Source: an uncultured Streptococcus sp. (lineage in GTDB: Bacteria; Bacillota; Bacilli; Lactobacillales; Streptococcaceae). Taken from it: 64,000 nt of DNA. Made by a program: the position numbers and the translations under genes. This document shows positions 17,150-26,505 of this stretch, piece after piece (position 1 is the stretch's first letter; each line of letters starts with the position of its first letter). The stretch covers positions 248,001-312,000 of the forward strand of contig NZ_CABFMF010000011.1 in assembly GCF_901875575.1 (NCBI RefSeq), given 5' to 3'. The notes under the pieces were generated by a model, which saw only the letters and a program-made list of their open reading frames with translations, ran no database searches and was not told where the DNA came from.

Positions 17150-18123
17150 TGGCTTTTGCGAAAATAAGCCAAGTGGCTCATTATGTACCAGAGCAAGTAG
17201 TTACAAATGATGACTTAGCTCAAATGATGGATACTAATGATGAGTGGATTTCAAGTCGAACAGGGATTAGACAGAGGCATATTTCAAGGAAAGAATCTAC
17301 TAGTGATTTAGCGACAGAAGTTGCTAAGAAACTGATGGCAAAAGCTGGGGTCACAGGAGAGGAGTTGGATTTTATCATCTTAGCTACCATTACTCCGGAT
17401 TCTATGATGCCTTCTACAGCTGCTCGTGTCCAAGCTAATATTGGTGCAAAAAAAGCTTTTGCTTTTGATCTTACAGCTGCTTGTAGTGGATTTGTATTTG
17501 CCTTGTCAACTGCTGAAAAATTTATCTCTTCTGGTCGCTTTCAAAAAGGCTTGGTGATTGGTAGTGAAACCCTCTCTAAAGCAGTCGATTGGTCAGATCG
17601 ATCTACAGCTGTTTTGTTTGGAGATGGTTCTGGTGGTGTCTTGCTAGAAGCTAGCGAGAAAGAGCATTTCTTGGCTGAGAGTCTTAATAGTGATGGGAGT
17701 CGTAGTGAATGTCTGACGTATGGGTATTCAGGTCTACATTCTCCATTTTCAGATCAAGAAAATGCAGATTCATTTTTGAAGATGGATGGACGTGCAGTTT
17801 TTGATTTTGCTATTCGAGATGTAGCCGAGTCTATCAAACAGATTATTGATGAATCTCCTATAGAGGCGACAGACTTGGATTATCTGCTACTTCATCAGGC
17901 TAATGATCGTATTTTGGATAAAATGGCTAGAAAAATCGGTGTTGACCGAGACAAACTTCCAGCCAATATGATGGAATATGGCAACACCAGTGCAGCAAGT
18001 ATCCCGATTTTACTCTCAGAGTGTGTAGAACAAGGTTTTATCCGTTTAGATGGTAGTCAGACTATTTTGCTATCAGGCTTCGGTGGAGGCTTGACTTGGG
18101 GCACGCTCATTCTTACAATTTAG
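17149..18123 (+). CDS. fabH: 3-oxoacyl-ACP synthase III
   Basis: 324 residues. Condenses acetyl-CoA with malonyl-ACP to start each fatty-acid chain. Thiolase fold with active-site Cys112 in TAACSGFVF, the catalytic histidine in LLHQAND and asparagine in GNTSAAS. It begins one base inside the fabT stop codon and is followed by acpP after 57 bases. Confidence 0.96.
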   Translation: MAFAKISQVAHYVPEQVVTNDDLAQMMDTNDEWISSRTGIRQRHISRKESTSDLATEVAKKLMAKAGVTGEELDFIILATITPDSMMPSTAARVQANIGAKKAFAFDLTAACSGFVFALSTAEKFISSGRFQKGLVIGSETLSKAVDWSDRSTAVLFGDGSGGVLLEASEKEHFLAESLNSDGSRSECLTYGYSGLHSPFSDQENADSFLKMDGRAVFDFAIRDVAESIKQIIDESPIEATDLDYLLLHQANDRILDKMARKIGVDRDKLPANMMEYGNTSAASIPILLSECVEQGFIRLDGSQTILLSGFGGGLTWGTLILTI

Positions 18124-18180
18124 GTAATCATGTGGTGAACACATTGTTATAAAAACTATTTATTTTAAAGGAGTCCTATT

Positions 18181-18405
18181 ATGGCAGTATTTGAAAAAGT
18201 ACAAGAAATTATCGTTGAGGAACTTGGAAAAGACGCATCAGAAGTAACACTTGAATCAACTTTTGATGATTTAGATGCAGATTCATTGGACTTGTTCCAA
18301 GTGATCTCAGAAATTGAAGATGCTTTTGATATCCAAATCGAAGCAGAAGATGACTTGAAAACAGTTGGTGACTTGGTTGCCTACGTTGAAGAGCAAACAA
18401 AATAA
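18181..18405 (+). CDS. acpP: Acyl carrier protein
   Basis: 74 residues, very acidic, with the phosphopantetheine attachment Ser35 in DADSLDLF. Carries the growing acyl chain, and its long-chain acyl form is the co-repressor of FabT. The ribosome-binding site AAAGGAG precedes the ATG. This is the chromosomal ACP of the fab cluster. Confidence 0.95.
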   Translation: MAVFEKVQEIIVEELGKDASEVTLESTFDDLDADSLDLFQVISEIEDAFDIQIEAEDDLKTVGDLVAYVEEQTK

Positions 18406-18420
18406 GAATATAAGATAGAA

Positions 18421-18446
18421 GGAGTAGGGAAACCCGCTCCCTCTTG
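18421..18446 (+). terminator. Weak hairpin after acpP, possible attenuator
   Basis: GGAG-GGG pairs with CCC-CTCC around AAA with a small internal loop, followed by CTCTTGTTT. The U-run is poor, so it may only reduce read-through from acpP to fabK. Confidence 0.35.
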
Positions 18447-18456
18447 TTTAGGCAAT

Positions 18457-18473
18457 AGTTTGATTTTCAAATT
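18457..18473 (+). promoter_or_regulatory. FabT operator upstream of fabK
   Basis: AGTTTGATTTTCAAATT is an almost perfect 17-base palindrome that fits the FabT consensus well, 47 bases before fabK. In pneumococcus FabT binds both the fabT and fabK promoters. I do not see a clear -10 here, so the exact promoter is uncertain. Confidence 0.75.
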
Positions 18474-18519
18474 ATGACAGTATCGAACTATTACGTAAGC
18501 AAGAAATGATGGAGGCACT

Positions 18520-19494
18520 ATGAAAACGCGTATTACAGAATTATTGAACATTGATTATCCTATTTTCCAAGGAGGGATGGCCTGGGTTGCTGATGGTGAT
18601 TTGGCAGGGGCTGTTTCCAAGGCTGGAGGACTAGGGATTATCGGTGGAGGGAATGCCCCTAAAGAAGTTGTCAAGGCAAATATTGATAAAATCAAATCAT
18701 TGACTGATAAAACCTTTGGTGTCAACATCATGCTCTTGTCTCCCTTTGTGGAAGATATTGTAGACCTCGTTATAGAGGAAGGTGTTAAGGTAGTGACAAC
18801 AGGCGCAGGAAATCCAAGCAAATACATGGAACGTTTCCATGATGCTGGTATTACAGTTATTCCTGTTGTACCAAGTGTTGCTCTAGCTAAACGCATGGAA
18901 AAAATCGGTGCGGATGCTGTTATTGCAGAAGGAATGGAAGCTGGGGGACATATTGGGAAATTAACAACCATGACTTTGGTGCGTCAGGTTGCTGCTGCTG
19001 TATCTATTCCTGTTATTGCTGCAGGAGGGATTGCGGATGGTGAAGGTGCTGCAGCTGGCTTTATGCTAGGTGCAGAGGCTGTTCAGGTTGGAACTCGTTT
19101 TGTCGTTGCAAAAGAGTCTAATGCTCATCCAAATTACAAGGCGAAGATTTTAAAAGCTAGAGATATTGATACTACGATTTCAGCTCAACACTTTGGTCAT
19201 GCTGTTCGTGCTATTAAAAATCAGTTGACTCGTGATTTTGAACAGGCTGAAAAAGATGCCTTTAAACAAGAAAATCCAGATTTGGAAATTTTTGAACAAA
19301 TGGGAGCAGGTGCTCTAGCCAAAGCGGTTGTTCACGGAGATGTGGATGGTGGATCTGTTATGGCAGGTCAAATTGCAGGGCTTGTTTCCAAAGAAGAAAC
19401 CGTTGAAGAAATCCTAAAAGATTTGTATTACGGAGCAGCTAAGAAAATTCAAGAAGAAGCCTCTCGTTGGGCAGGAGTTGTAAGAAATGACTAA
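18520..19494 (+). CDS. fabK: Enoyl-ACP reductase II (FMN enzyme)
   Basis: 324 residues. Catalyses the last reduction of each elongation round with NADH and FMN; streptococci use FabK in place of FabI, which gives natural triclosan resistance. TIM barrel of the nitronate monooxygenase/FabK family: YPIFQGGMAWVADGDLAGAV at the N-terminus, EGMEAGGHIG, and the phosphate-binding VIAAGGIADG. It is the first gene behind the internal FabT site and overlaps fabD by eight bases. Confidence 0.96.
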   Translation: MKTRITELLNIDYPIFQGGMAWVADGDLAGAVSKAGGLGIIGGGNAPKEVVKANIDKIKSLTDKTFGVNIMLLSPFVEDIVDLVIEEGVKVVTTGAGNPSKYMERFHDAGITVIPVVPSVALAKRMEKIGADAVIAEGMEAGGHIGKLTTMTLVRQVAAAVSIPVIAAGGIADGEGAAAGFMLGAEAVQVGTRFVVAKESNAHPNYKAKILKARDIDTTISAQHFGHAVRAIKNQLTRDFEQAEKDAFKQENPDLEIFEQMGAGALAKAVVHGDVDGGSVMAGQIAGLVSKEETVEEILKDLYYGAAKKIQEEASRWAGVVRND

Positions 19495-20410
19495 AACAGC
19501 CTTTTTATTTGCTGGCCAAGGTGCCCAGTATCTAGGTATGGGACGGGATCTCTATGATCAGTATCCGATTGTCAAAGAAACGATTGATCAAGCTAGTCGG
19601 GTTCTTGGTTATGATTTGCGTTATCTCATTGATACGGAAGAAGCAAAACTCAATCAGACTCGCTATACGCAACCAGCCATTTTAGCGACTTCAGTTGCTA
19701 TCTATCGTCTATTGCAAGAAAAAGGCTATCAGCCTGATATGGTTGCTGGTTTATCCCTTGGGGAATACTCTGCCTTGGTGGCCAGCGGTGCCTTGGATTT
19801 TGAAGATGCGGTTGCCTTGGTTGCTAAGCGCGGGGCTTTTATGGAAGAAGCGGCTCCTGCAGGCTCTGGTAAGATGGTGGCAGTTCTCAATACGCCAGTA
19901 GAGGTCATTGAAGAAGCCTGTCAAAAAGCTTCTGAACTTGGAGTGGTTACCCCAGCCAACTATAATACACCTGCACAAATCGTGATTGGTGGAGAAGTGG
20001 CTGCAGTTGATCGAGCTGTTGAACTCTTGCAAGAAGCAGGTGCCAAACGCTTGATTCCTCTCAAGGTTTCAGGACCTTTTCATACCGCTCTCCTTGAGCC
20101 TGCTAGCCAGAAACTAGCTGAAACTCTAGCTCAAGTAAGTTTTTCAGATTTCACTTGTCCCCTAGTCGGCAATACGGAAGCAAGTGTCATGAAAAAAGAA
20201 GATATCGCTCAACTCTTGACGCGTCAGGTCAAGGAGCCAGTTCGTTTTTATGAAAGTATTGCAGTTATGCAAGAAGCAGGCGTAACCAACTTTATCGAAA
20301 TTGGACCGGGGAAAGTCTTGTCAGGCTTTGTCAAAAAAATTGATAAGACAGCTAAACTAGCCAATGTTGAAGATCAGGCGAGTTTAGAAGTCTTACTAGA
20401 AAACAAGTAA
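19487..20410 (+). CDS. fabD: Malonyl-CoA:ACP transacylase
   Basis: 307 residues. Moves malonyl from CoA to ACP. N-terminal FLFAGQGAQYLGMG, nucleophile Ser90 in GLSLGEYSA, and the histidine in SGPFHTALL. It begins within the 3' end of fabK, so translation is coupled. fabG follows after 40 bases. Confidence 0.96.
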   Translation: MTKTAFLFAGQGAQYLGMGRDLYDQYPIVKETIDQASRVLGYDLRYLIDTEEAKLNQTRYTQPAILATSVAIYRLLQEKGYQPDMVAGLSLGEYSALVASGALDFEDAVALVAKRGAFMEEAAPAGSGKMVAVLNTPVEVIEEACQKASELGVVTPANYNTPAQIVIGGEVAAVDRAVELLQEAGAKRLIPLKVSGPFHTALLEPASQKLAETLAQVSFSDFTCPLVGNTEASVMKKEDIAQLLTRQVKEPVRFYESIAVMQEAGVTNFIEIGPGKVLSGFVKKIDKTAKLANVEDQASLEVLLENK

Positions 20411-20450
20411 TCCCTTCTCCCACAAATACAAGAGGAAACAGGAGAAAAGA

Positions 20451-21182
20451 ATGCAACTAAAAAATAAAAATATCTTTATTACAGGTTCGAGTCGTGGAAT
20501 TGGTCTTGCCATCGCTCACAAGTTTGCTCAAGCAGGAGCAAACATTGTCTTAAACAGCCGTGGGGAAATCTCAGAGGACTTGTTAGCAGAGTTTAGAGAT
20601 TATGGGGTTAAGGTGATTCCCATCTCTGGAGATGTGTCAGATTTTGCAGAAGCAAAAGGCATGGTCGAACAAGCAATTGCAGAATTGGGTTCAGTAGATG
20701 TCTTAGTAAATAATGCAGGGATTACCAAAGATACCCTTATGCTCAAGATGACAGAAGCGGATTTTGAAAAAGTGCTCAAGGTTAACTTGACTGGGACCTT
20801 TAATATGACTCAAGCTGTCTTGAAGCAAATGGTGAAAGCCAGAGAAGGGGCAATTATCAATATGTCTAGTGTTGTTGGTTTGATGGGTAATGTTGGTCAA
20901 GCAAACTACGCTGCTTCAAAGGCAGGTTTGATTGGTTTTACCAAGTCTGTGGCGCGAGAGGTTGCTAATCGAAATGTCAGAGTGAATGCGATTGCACCTG
21001 GGATGATTAAGTCGGATATGACAGCTATTTTATCAGATAAGGTAAAAGATGCTATGCTAGCACAAATTCCAATGAAAGAATTTGGAGAAGCAGAGCAAGT
21101 TGCAGATTTAACAGTTTTTTTAGCAGGTCAGGATTATCTAACTGGCCAAGTGGTTGCCATTGATGGTGGCTTAAGTATGTAG
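20451..21182 (+). CDS. fabG: 3-oxoacyl-ACP reductase
   Basis: 243 residues, short-chain dehydrogenase fold. NADPH-binding TGSSRGIGLAIA near residue 11, NNAGITKDTLML, and the Ser-Tyr-Lys active site in MSSVVGLMG and YAASKAG. Reduces the keto group in each elongation cycle. Twenty-one bases separate it from fabF. Confidence 0.96.
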   Translation: MQLKNKNIFITGSSRGIGLAIAHKFAQAGANIVLNSRGEISEDLLAEFRDYGVKVIPISGDVSDFAEAKGMVEQAIAELGSVDVLVNNAGITKDTLMLKMTEADFEKVLKVNLTGTFNMTQAVLKQMVKAREGAIINMSSVVGLMGNVGQANYAASKAGLIGFTKSVAREVANRNVRVNAIAPGMIKSDMTAILSDKVKDAMLAQIPMKEFGEAEQVADLTVFLAGQDYLTGQVVAIDGGLSM

Positions 21183-21203
21183 CGAAAGCTAGAGGTGAAA
21201 AAG

Positions 21204-22439
21204 ATGAAACTAAATCGTGTAGTTGTAACTGGATATGGAGTGACATCTCCAATTGGGAATACTCCAGAAGAGTTTTGGAATAGTTTGTCAACTGGGAAAA
21301 TTGGAATCGGTGAAATTACTAAATTTGATCATAGTGACTTTGATGTGCACATTGCTGCAGAGATTCAAGATTTTCCTTTTGATAAATACTTTGTAAAAAA
21401 AGATACAAATCGTTTTGATAACTATTCTTTATATGCCTTGTATGCAGCCCAAGAAGCGGTAAACTATGCCAATCTTGATGTAGAAGCTCTTGACAAGGAT
21501 CGTTTTGGTGTTATTGTTGCTTCAGGAATTGGGGGTATCAAGGAAATTGAAGATCAAATTCTTCGCCTTCATGAAAAAGGTCCAAAACGCTTGAAGCCAT
21601 TAACTCTTCCAAAATCCCTTCCAAATATGGCTTCTGGTAATGTTGCTATGCGTTTTGGAGCAAATGGTATTTGTAAATCAATCAATACTGCCTGTGCTTC
21701 ATCAAATGATGCGATTGGCGATGCTTTCCGCTCCATCAAGTTTGGTTTCCAAGATGTGATGTTGGTTGGAGGTTCAGAAGCTTCTATCACACCTTTTGCG
21801 ATTGCTGGTTTCCAAGCCTTAACAGCCCTTTCAACTACAGAGGATCCAAGTCGCGCTTCAATTCCATTTGACAAGAACCGCAATGGTTTTGTTATGGGAG
21901 AAGGTTCAGGAATGTTGGTTCTTGAAAGTCTTGAACATGCAGAAAAACGTGGAGCTACTATCTTGGCTGAAGTGGTGGGTTATGGAAATACTTGTGATGC
22001 CTATCATATGACTTCTCCACATCCAGAAGGTCAAGGAGCTATCAAAGCTATTAAACTAGCTTTGGAAGAAGCTGAAATTTCTCCAGAACAAGTGGCTTAT
22101 GTCAATGCCCACGGGACATCAACTCCTGCTAATGAAAAGGGAGAAAGTGGAGCAGTTGTTGCAGTTCTTGGCAAGGAAGTTCCTATCTCCTCAACTAAGT
22201 CCTTTACAGGTCATTTACTTGGTGCAGCAGGAGCAGTGGAAGCTATTGCCACGATTGAGGCTATGCGCCATAACTTCGTACCGATGACCGCAGGAACAAG
22301 AGAAGTATCAGACTATATTGAAGCCAATGTCGTTTATGGACAAGGCTTGGAGCAAGAAATTCCTTATGCTATTTCAAATACTTTTGGATTTGGTGGACAT
22401 AATGCTGTTCTTGCCTTCAAACGTTGGGAGAGTAAATAA
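21204..22439 (+). CDS. fabF: 3-oxoacyl-ACP synthase II
   Basis: 411 residues. Elongating condensing enzyme with active-site Cys164 in NTACASSNDA and the two histidines in NAHGTSTPANE and SFTGHLLGAAG. The start is taken at ATG 21204 (MKLNRVVVTGYG), eight bases after AGAGG; a GTG nine bases earlier is possible but lacks spacing. Streptococci lack FabB, so FabF serves both saturated and unsaturated branches. accB begins two bases after the stop. Confidence 0.96.
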   Translation: MKLNRVVVTGYGVTSPIGNTPEEFWNSLSTGKIGIGEITKFDHSDFDVHIAAEIQDFPFDKYFVKKDTNRFDNYSLYALYAAQEAVNYANLDVEALDKDRFGVIVASGIGGIKEIEDQILRLHEKGPKRLKPLTLPKSLPNMASGNVAMRFGANGICKSINTACASSNDAIGDAFRSIKFGFQDVMLVGGSEASITPFAIAGFQALTALSTTEDPSRASIPFDKNRNGFVMGEGSGMLVLESLEHAEKRGATILAEVVGYGNTCDAYHMTSPHPEGQGAIKAIKLALEEAEISPEQVAYVNAHGTSTPANEKGESGAVVAVLGKEVPISSTKSFTGHLLGAAGAVEAIATIEAMRHNFVPMTAGTREVSDYIEANVVYGQGLEQEIPYAISNTFGFGGHNAVLAFKRWESK

Positions 22440-22441
22440 TT

Positions 22442-22927
22442 ATGAATTTAAACGATATTAAGGACTTGATGGCCCAATTTAACCAGTCAAGTTTGAGAGA
22501 ATTTTCTTATAAAAATGGGACGGAGGAGTTGCAGTTTAGCAAGAATGAAGCTAGACTTGTATCTGAAGTTACACCTCAAGTCGCTCCAGCACCCGTTCTA
22601 GCAACACCAAGTCCAGTAGCTCCTGTATCTGTTCCAGCAGAAACTGCAGTGGAAGAAATTTCGGCGCCAGCTGAAACAAGTGTGGCTGCTGAGGGAGATG
22701 TTGTAGAGAGCCCACTTGTTGGGGTGGCTTACTTGGCTGCTGGTCCAGATAAACCTGCCTTTGTAACAGTTGGTGATAGTGTTAAAAAAGGCCAAACATT
22801 GGTAATTATCGAAGCTATGAAAGTCATGAATGAGATCCCAGCTCCTAAGGATGGTGTGGTAACAGAAATTCTCGTTTCTAACGAAGAAATGGTAGAGTTT
22901 GGTAAAGGATTGGTACGTATCAAATGA
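22442..22927 (+). CDS. accB: Biotin carboxyl carrier protein of acetyl-CoA carboxylase
   Basis: 161 residues. An N-terminal segment is followed by a flexible Ala/Pro/Val-rich linker (about residues 43-85) and a C-terminal biotinyl domain with Lys127 in EAMKVMNEI. Carries carboxybiotin between AccC and AccA/AccD. It overlaps fabZ by four bases (ATGA). Confidence 0.96.
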   Translation: MNLNDIKDLMAQFNQSSLREFSYKNGTEELQFSKNEARLVSEVTPQVAPAPVLATPSPVAPVSVPAETAVEEISAPAETSVAAEGDVVESPLVGVAYLAAGPDKPAFVTVGDSVKKGQTLVIIEAMKVMNEIPAPKDGVVTEILVSNEEMVEFGKGLVRIK

Positions 22928-23346
22928 TTGATATTCAAGGAATCAAAGAGGCTCTACCCCACCGTTACCCTATGCTCCTAGTGGATCGTGTGTTGGAAGT
23001 GAGCGAAGATACCATTGTCGCCATCAAAAATGTGACCATCAATGAGCCTTTTTTCAATGGTCATTTTCCTCAATATCCAGTTATGCCAGGTGTTCTTATC
23101 ATGGAAGCATTGGCGCAAACAGCTGGTGTCTTGGAGTTGTCAAAACCTGAAAATAAAGGAAAACTGGTCTTTTACGCTGGTATGGACAAGGTTAAATTCA
23201 AGAAGCAAGTTGTACCAGGTGACCAATTGGTTATGACAGCAACGTTTGTAAAACGTCGTGGCACAATCGCTGTGGTTGAAGCAAAGGCTGAAGTGGATGG
23301 CAAGCTTGCAGCTAGTGGTACTCTTACCTTTGCAATCGGGAGCTAA
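22924..23346 (+). CDS. fabZ: 3-hydroxyacyl-ACP dehydratase
   Basis: 140 residues, hot-dog fold. Catalytic histidine in FNGHFPQYPVMPGVL and the acidic residue in IMEALAQTAG; N-terminal PHRYPMLLVDRV is the usual opening. Placing fabZ between accB and accC is the normal streptococcal order. Confidence 0.96.
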   Translation: MIDIQGIKEALPHRYPMLLVDRVLEVSEDTIVAIKNVTINEPFFNGHFPQYPVMPGVLIMEALAQTAGVLELSKPENKGKLVFYAGMDKVKFKKQVVPGDQLVMTATFVKRRGTIAVVEAKAEVDGKLAASGTLTFAIGS

Positions 23347-23357
23347 GGAGGTTCTCC

Positions 23358-24725
23358 ATGTTTCGAAAAATTTTAATTGCCAATCGTGGTGAAATTGCGG
23401 TTCGTATTATCCGTGCGGCGCGTGAATTGGGCATTGCGACGGTGGCGGTTTATTCAACTGCTGATAAGGAAGCCCTTCATACGCTTTTGGCAGATGAAGC
23501 AATTTGTATTGGCCCTGGTAAGCCAACAGAGTCTTATCTCAATATTAATGCGGTTCTATCAGCTGCAGTCTTGACTGAGGCAGAAGCCATTCACCCAGGT
23601 TTTGGATTTCTCAGTGAAAATTCCAAATTTGCTACTATGTGTGAAGAGGTAGGAATCAAGTTTATTGGCCCATCTGGTCATGTCATGGATATGATGGGAG
23701 ACAAGATTAATGCACGTGCTCAGATGATCAAAGCAGGTGTTCCTGTCATTCCAGGTTCAGATGGAGAAGTACATGACTCAGAAGAAGCTCTTCTGGTTGC
23801 TGAAAAAATTGGTTATCCAGTTATGTTGAAAGCCTCAGCGGGAGGAGGCGGAAAAGGGATTCGTAAGGTTGAAAAACCAGAAGACCTTGTTTCCGCTTTT
23901 GAAACTGCTTCAAGTGAAGCTAAGGCCAACTATGGTAATGGTGCTATGTACATAGAACGGGTTATTTATCCAGCTCGTCATATTGAGGTTCAAATTCTTG
24001 GAGACGAACATGGAAATGTAATCCACTTGGGTGAACGTGACTGTTCTCTTCAGAGAAATAATCAAAAGGTATTAGAAGAGAGTCCATCTATTGCAATTGG
24101 AAAGACCCTTCGCCATGAAATTGGGGCGGCTGCTGTTCGCGCTGCAGAGTCTGTAGGCTATGAAAATGCAGGGACTATTGAGTTTCTTCTTGACGAAGCA
24201 AGTGGACAATTTTATTTTATGGAAATGAACACCCGTGTCCAGGTAGAACACCCCGTAACAGAGTTTGTATCGGGTGTGGATATCGTTAAGGAACAAATTC
24301 GCATTGCGGCAGGTCAACCTCTGTCTGTTAAGCAAGAAGATATTGTTTTACGAGGTCATGCTATTGAATGTCGTATCAATGCAGAAAACCCTGCCTTCAA
24401 TTTTGCTCCAAGTCCAGGTAAGATTACCAATCTCTATTTACCAAGTGGAGGTGTTGGTTTACGTGTAGATTCTGCAGTTTATCCAGGCTACACCATTCCT
24501 CCCTTCTATGATAGTATGATAGCCAAAGTCATTGTTCATGGGGAAAATCGTTTCGATGCCTTGATGAAAATGCAACGGGCCCTTTATGAATTAGAGATTG
24601 AGGGAGTGCAGACCAATGCGGATTTCCAGCTTGATTTAATTTCAGATCGCAATGTTATTGCTGGAGATTACGATACATCCTTCTTGATGGAAACATTCTT
24701 GCCAAAATACCAAGAAAAACAATAA
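23358..24725 (+). CDS. accC: Biotin carboxylase subunit of acetyl-CoA carboxylase
   Basis: 455 residues. N-terminal FRKILIANRGEIAVRI, ATP-grasp glycine loop KASAGGGGKGIRKV, metal and bicarbonate site FMEMNTRVQVEHPVTE. Carboxylates the biotin on AccB using ATP and bicarbonate. The ribosome-binding site AAGGAGG sits just before the start, and the gene is co-transcribed with its neighbours. Confidence 0.97.
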   Translation: MFRKILIANRGEIAVRIIRAARELGIATVAVYSTADKEALHTLLADEAICIGPGKPTESYLNINAVLSAAVLTEAEAIHPGFGFLSENSKFATMCEEVGIKFIGPSGHVMDMMGDKINARAQMIKAGVPVIPGSDGEVHDSEEALLVAEKIGYPVMLKASAGGGGKGIRKVEKPEDLVSAFETASSEAKANYGNGAMYIERVIYPARHIEVQILGDEHGNVIHLGERDCSLQRNNQKVLEESPSIAIGKTLRHEIGAAAVRAAESVGYENAGTIEFLLDEASGQFYFMEMNTRVQVEHPVTEFVSGVDIVKEQIRIAAGQPLSVKQEDIVLRGHAIECRINAENPAFNFAPSPGKITNLYLPSGGVGLRVDSAVYPGYTIPPFYDSMIAKVIVHGENRFDALMKMQRALYELEIEGVQTNADFQLDLISDRNVIAGDYDTSFLMETFLPKYQEKQ

Positions 24726-24761
24726 TAAGATTTCAAGAGTTTAAACCAAAAAGGGGAATCA

Positions 24762-25628
24762 ATGGCTCTATTTAGTAAAAAAGATAAGTATATTCGAATC
24801 AACCCCAATCGTTCGGTGAGGGAAAAACCTCAAGCTAAACCAGAGGTTCCAGATGAACTATTTTCCAAATGTCCGGGTTGTAAACACACCATCTATCAAA
24901 AAGATTTGGGAAGTGATCGTATTTGTCCGCAGTGTAGTTATACATTTCGCATTTCTGCTCAAGAACGTCTTGATTTGACAATCGATACAGGAAGCTTTAA
25001 AGAATTGTTTACAGGGATTGAAAGCAAGGATCCCCTAAAATTTCCTGGGTATCAAAAGAAACTAGAGGTAATACGTGAAAAGACAGGTCTTGATGAAGCA
25101 GTTGTAACAGGGATTGCCTCCATTAAAGGTCAAAATATAGCCTTGGGAATCATGGATTCTAACTTTATCATGGCCTCTATGGGTACAGTTGTAGGTGAGA
25201 AAATTACTCGCTTATTTGAATATGCAACCCTAGAAAAGTTACCTGTGGTCCTCTTTACAGCTTCTGGGGGAGCTCGTATGCAGGAGGGTATTATGAGTCT
25301 TATGCAGATGGCCAAAATTTCTGCAGCTGTTAAACGCCATTCAAATGCGGGCCTTTTTTACTTGACAGTTTTGACAGATCCAACGACAGGTGGAGTAACT
25401 GCTTCTTTTGCCATGGAAGGTGATATCATTTTGGCAGAACCACAGAGTTTAGTTGGCTTTGCTGGGCGCAGGGTTATTGAAAATACGGTTCGTGAAACCT
25501 TACCAGATGATTTCCAAAAGGCAGAATTCCTGCTTGAACATGGATTTGTAGATGCTATCGTCAAGAGAAGAGATTTACCAGATACAATCGCTAGTTTGGT
25601 CAAATTGCATGGAGGAAGTCTTAGATGA
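24762..25628 (+). CDS. accD: Acetyl-CoA carboxylase, carboxyltransferase beta subunit
   Basis: 288 residues. A four-cysteine zinc ribbon is at about residues 37-59 (CPGC and CPQC pairs), followed by the crotonase-type carboxyltransferase domain with FTASGGARMQEG and the acyl-CoA-binding GGVTASFAMEGD. Works as an alpha2beta2 complex with AccA, whose start overlaps the accD stop (ATGA). Confidence 0.97.
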   Translation: MALFSKKDKYIRINPNRSVREKPQAKPEVPDELFSKCPGCKHTIYQKDLGSDRICPQCSYTFRISAQERLDLTIDTGSFKELFTGIESKDPLKFPGYQKKLEVIREKTGLDEAVVTGIASIKGQNIALGIMDSNFIMASMGTVVGEKITRLFEYATLEKLPVVLFTASGGARMQEGIMSLMQMAKISAAVKRHSNAGLFYLTVLTDPTTGGVTASFAMEGDIILAEPQSLVGFAGRRVIENTVRETLPDDFQKAEFLLEHGFVDAIVKRRDLPDTIASLVKLHGGSLR

Positions 25629-26392
25629 ATATAGCAAAAATAGTCAGAGAAGCGCGTGAACAGAGCCGATTGACAACCTTGGATTTTGCAACAGGCATTT
25701 TTGATGAATTTATTGAATTACATGGCGATAGATCTTTTCGAGATGATGGTGCGGTTGTAGGTGGTATCGGCTGGCTTGGAGAGCAAGCTGTAACAGTTGT
25801 TGGTATCCAAAAAGGAAAGAGCTTACAAGACAATCTCAAACGAAATTTTGGCCAACCTCATCCTGAAGGCTATCGTAAAGCCTTGCGTTTGATGAAACAG
25901 GCTGAAAAATTTGGCCGTCCAGTTGTCACCTTTATCAATACTGCTGGTGCCTATCCTGGTGTGGGGGCTGAAGAACGTGGGCAAGGTGAAGCAATTGCTC
26001 GCAATCTCATGGAAATGAGTGACCTGAAAGTTCCTATTATCGCGATTGTCATTGGTGAAGGGGGTTCAGGTGGGGCTTTGGCTCTAGCCGTTGCAGACCG
26101 TGTTTGGATGCTGGAAAACTCTATTTATGCTATTCTCAGTCCAGAAGGATTCGCCTCTATTCTATGGAAGGATGGTAGTCGTGCCATGGAAGCTGCAGAA
26201 TTGATGAAAATCACCTCACATGAACTGCTAGAAATGGAAATTGTTGACAAGGTAATTTCTGAAACAGGGCTTTCTAGTAAAGAACTGATTCAAAAGGTTA
26301 AAGGAGAGCTTCAAACGGAATTGACTAAATTAGCTCATTTACCCTTGGAACAATTACTAGAAGATCGCTACCAACGATTTAGAAAATACTAA
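25625..26392 (+). CDS. accA: Acetyl-CoA carboxylase, carboxyltransferase alpha subunit
   Basis: 255 residues, shorter than the roughly 320 of E. coli AccA, which is normal in streptococci. NTAGAYPGVGAEERGQGEA and IGEGGSGGALALAVADRV form the carboxybiotin-binding oxyanion holes. Last gene of the fab cluster; a strong terminator follows. Confidence 0.97.
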   Translation: MNIAKIVREAREQSRLTTLDFATGIFDEFIELHGDRSFRDDGAVVGGIGWLGEQAVTVVGIQKGKSLQDNLKRNFGQPHPEGYRKALRLMKQAEKFGRPVVTFINTAGAYPGVGAEERGQGEAIARNLMEMSDLKVPIIAIVIGEGGSGGALALAVADRVWMLENSIYAILSPEGFASILWKDGSRAMEAAELMKITSHELLEMEIVDKVISETGLSSKELIQKVKGELQTELTKLAHLPLEQLLEDRYQRFRKY

Positions 26393-26409
26393 TTCTTCAA
26401 TGGAATACA

Positions 26410-26443
26410 CAAAAACTAGAGCTGATCATCAGTTCTAGTTTTT
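26410..26443 (+). terminator. Terminator of the fab-acc operon
   Basis: AAAAACTAGA pairs with TCTAGTTTTT around GCTGATCATCAGT, which can pair further. Its A/T arms let it act in both directions. Confidence 0.87.
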
Positions 26444-26470
26444 ATGTGACTCTTACTGAGTGTCGAAAAG

Positions 26471-26503
26471 AAAAGGTGCTTGGTAATGACCAAACACCTT
26501 TTA
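26471..26503 (-). terminator. Terminator after nusB
   Basis: On the minus strand AAAAGGTGTTTGGT pairs with ACCAAGCACCTTTT around CATT, running into TTTTC. It starts a few bases after the nusB stop. Confidence 0.85.
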
Positions 26504-26505
26504 GA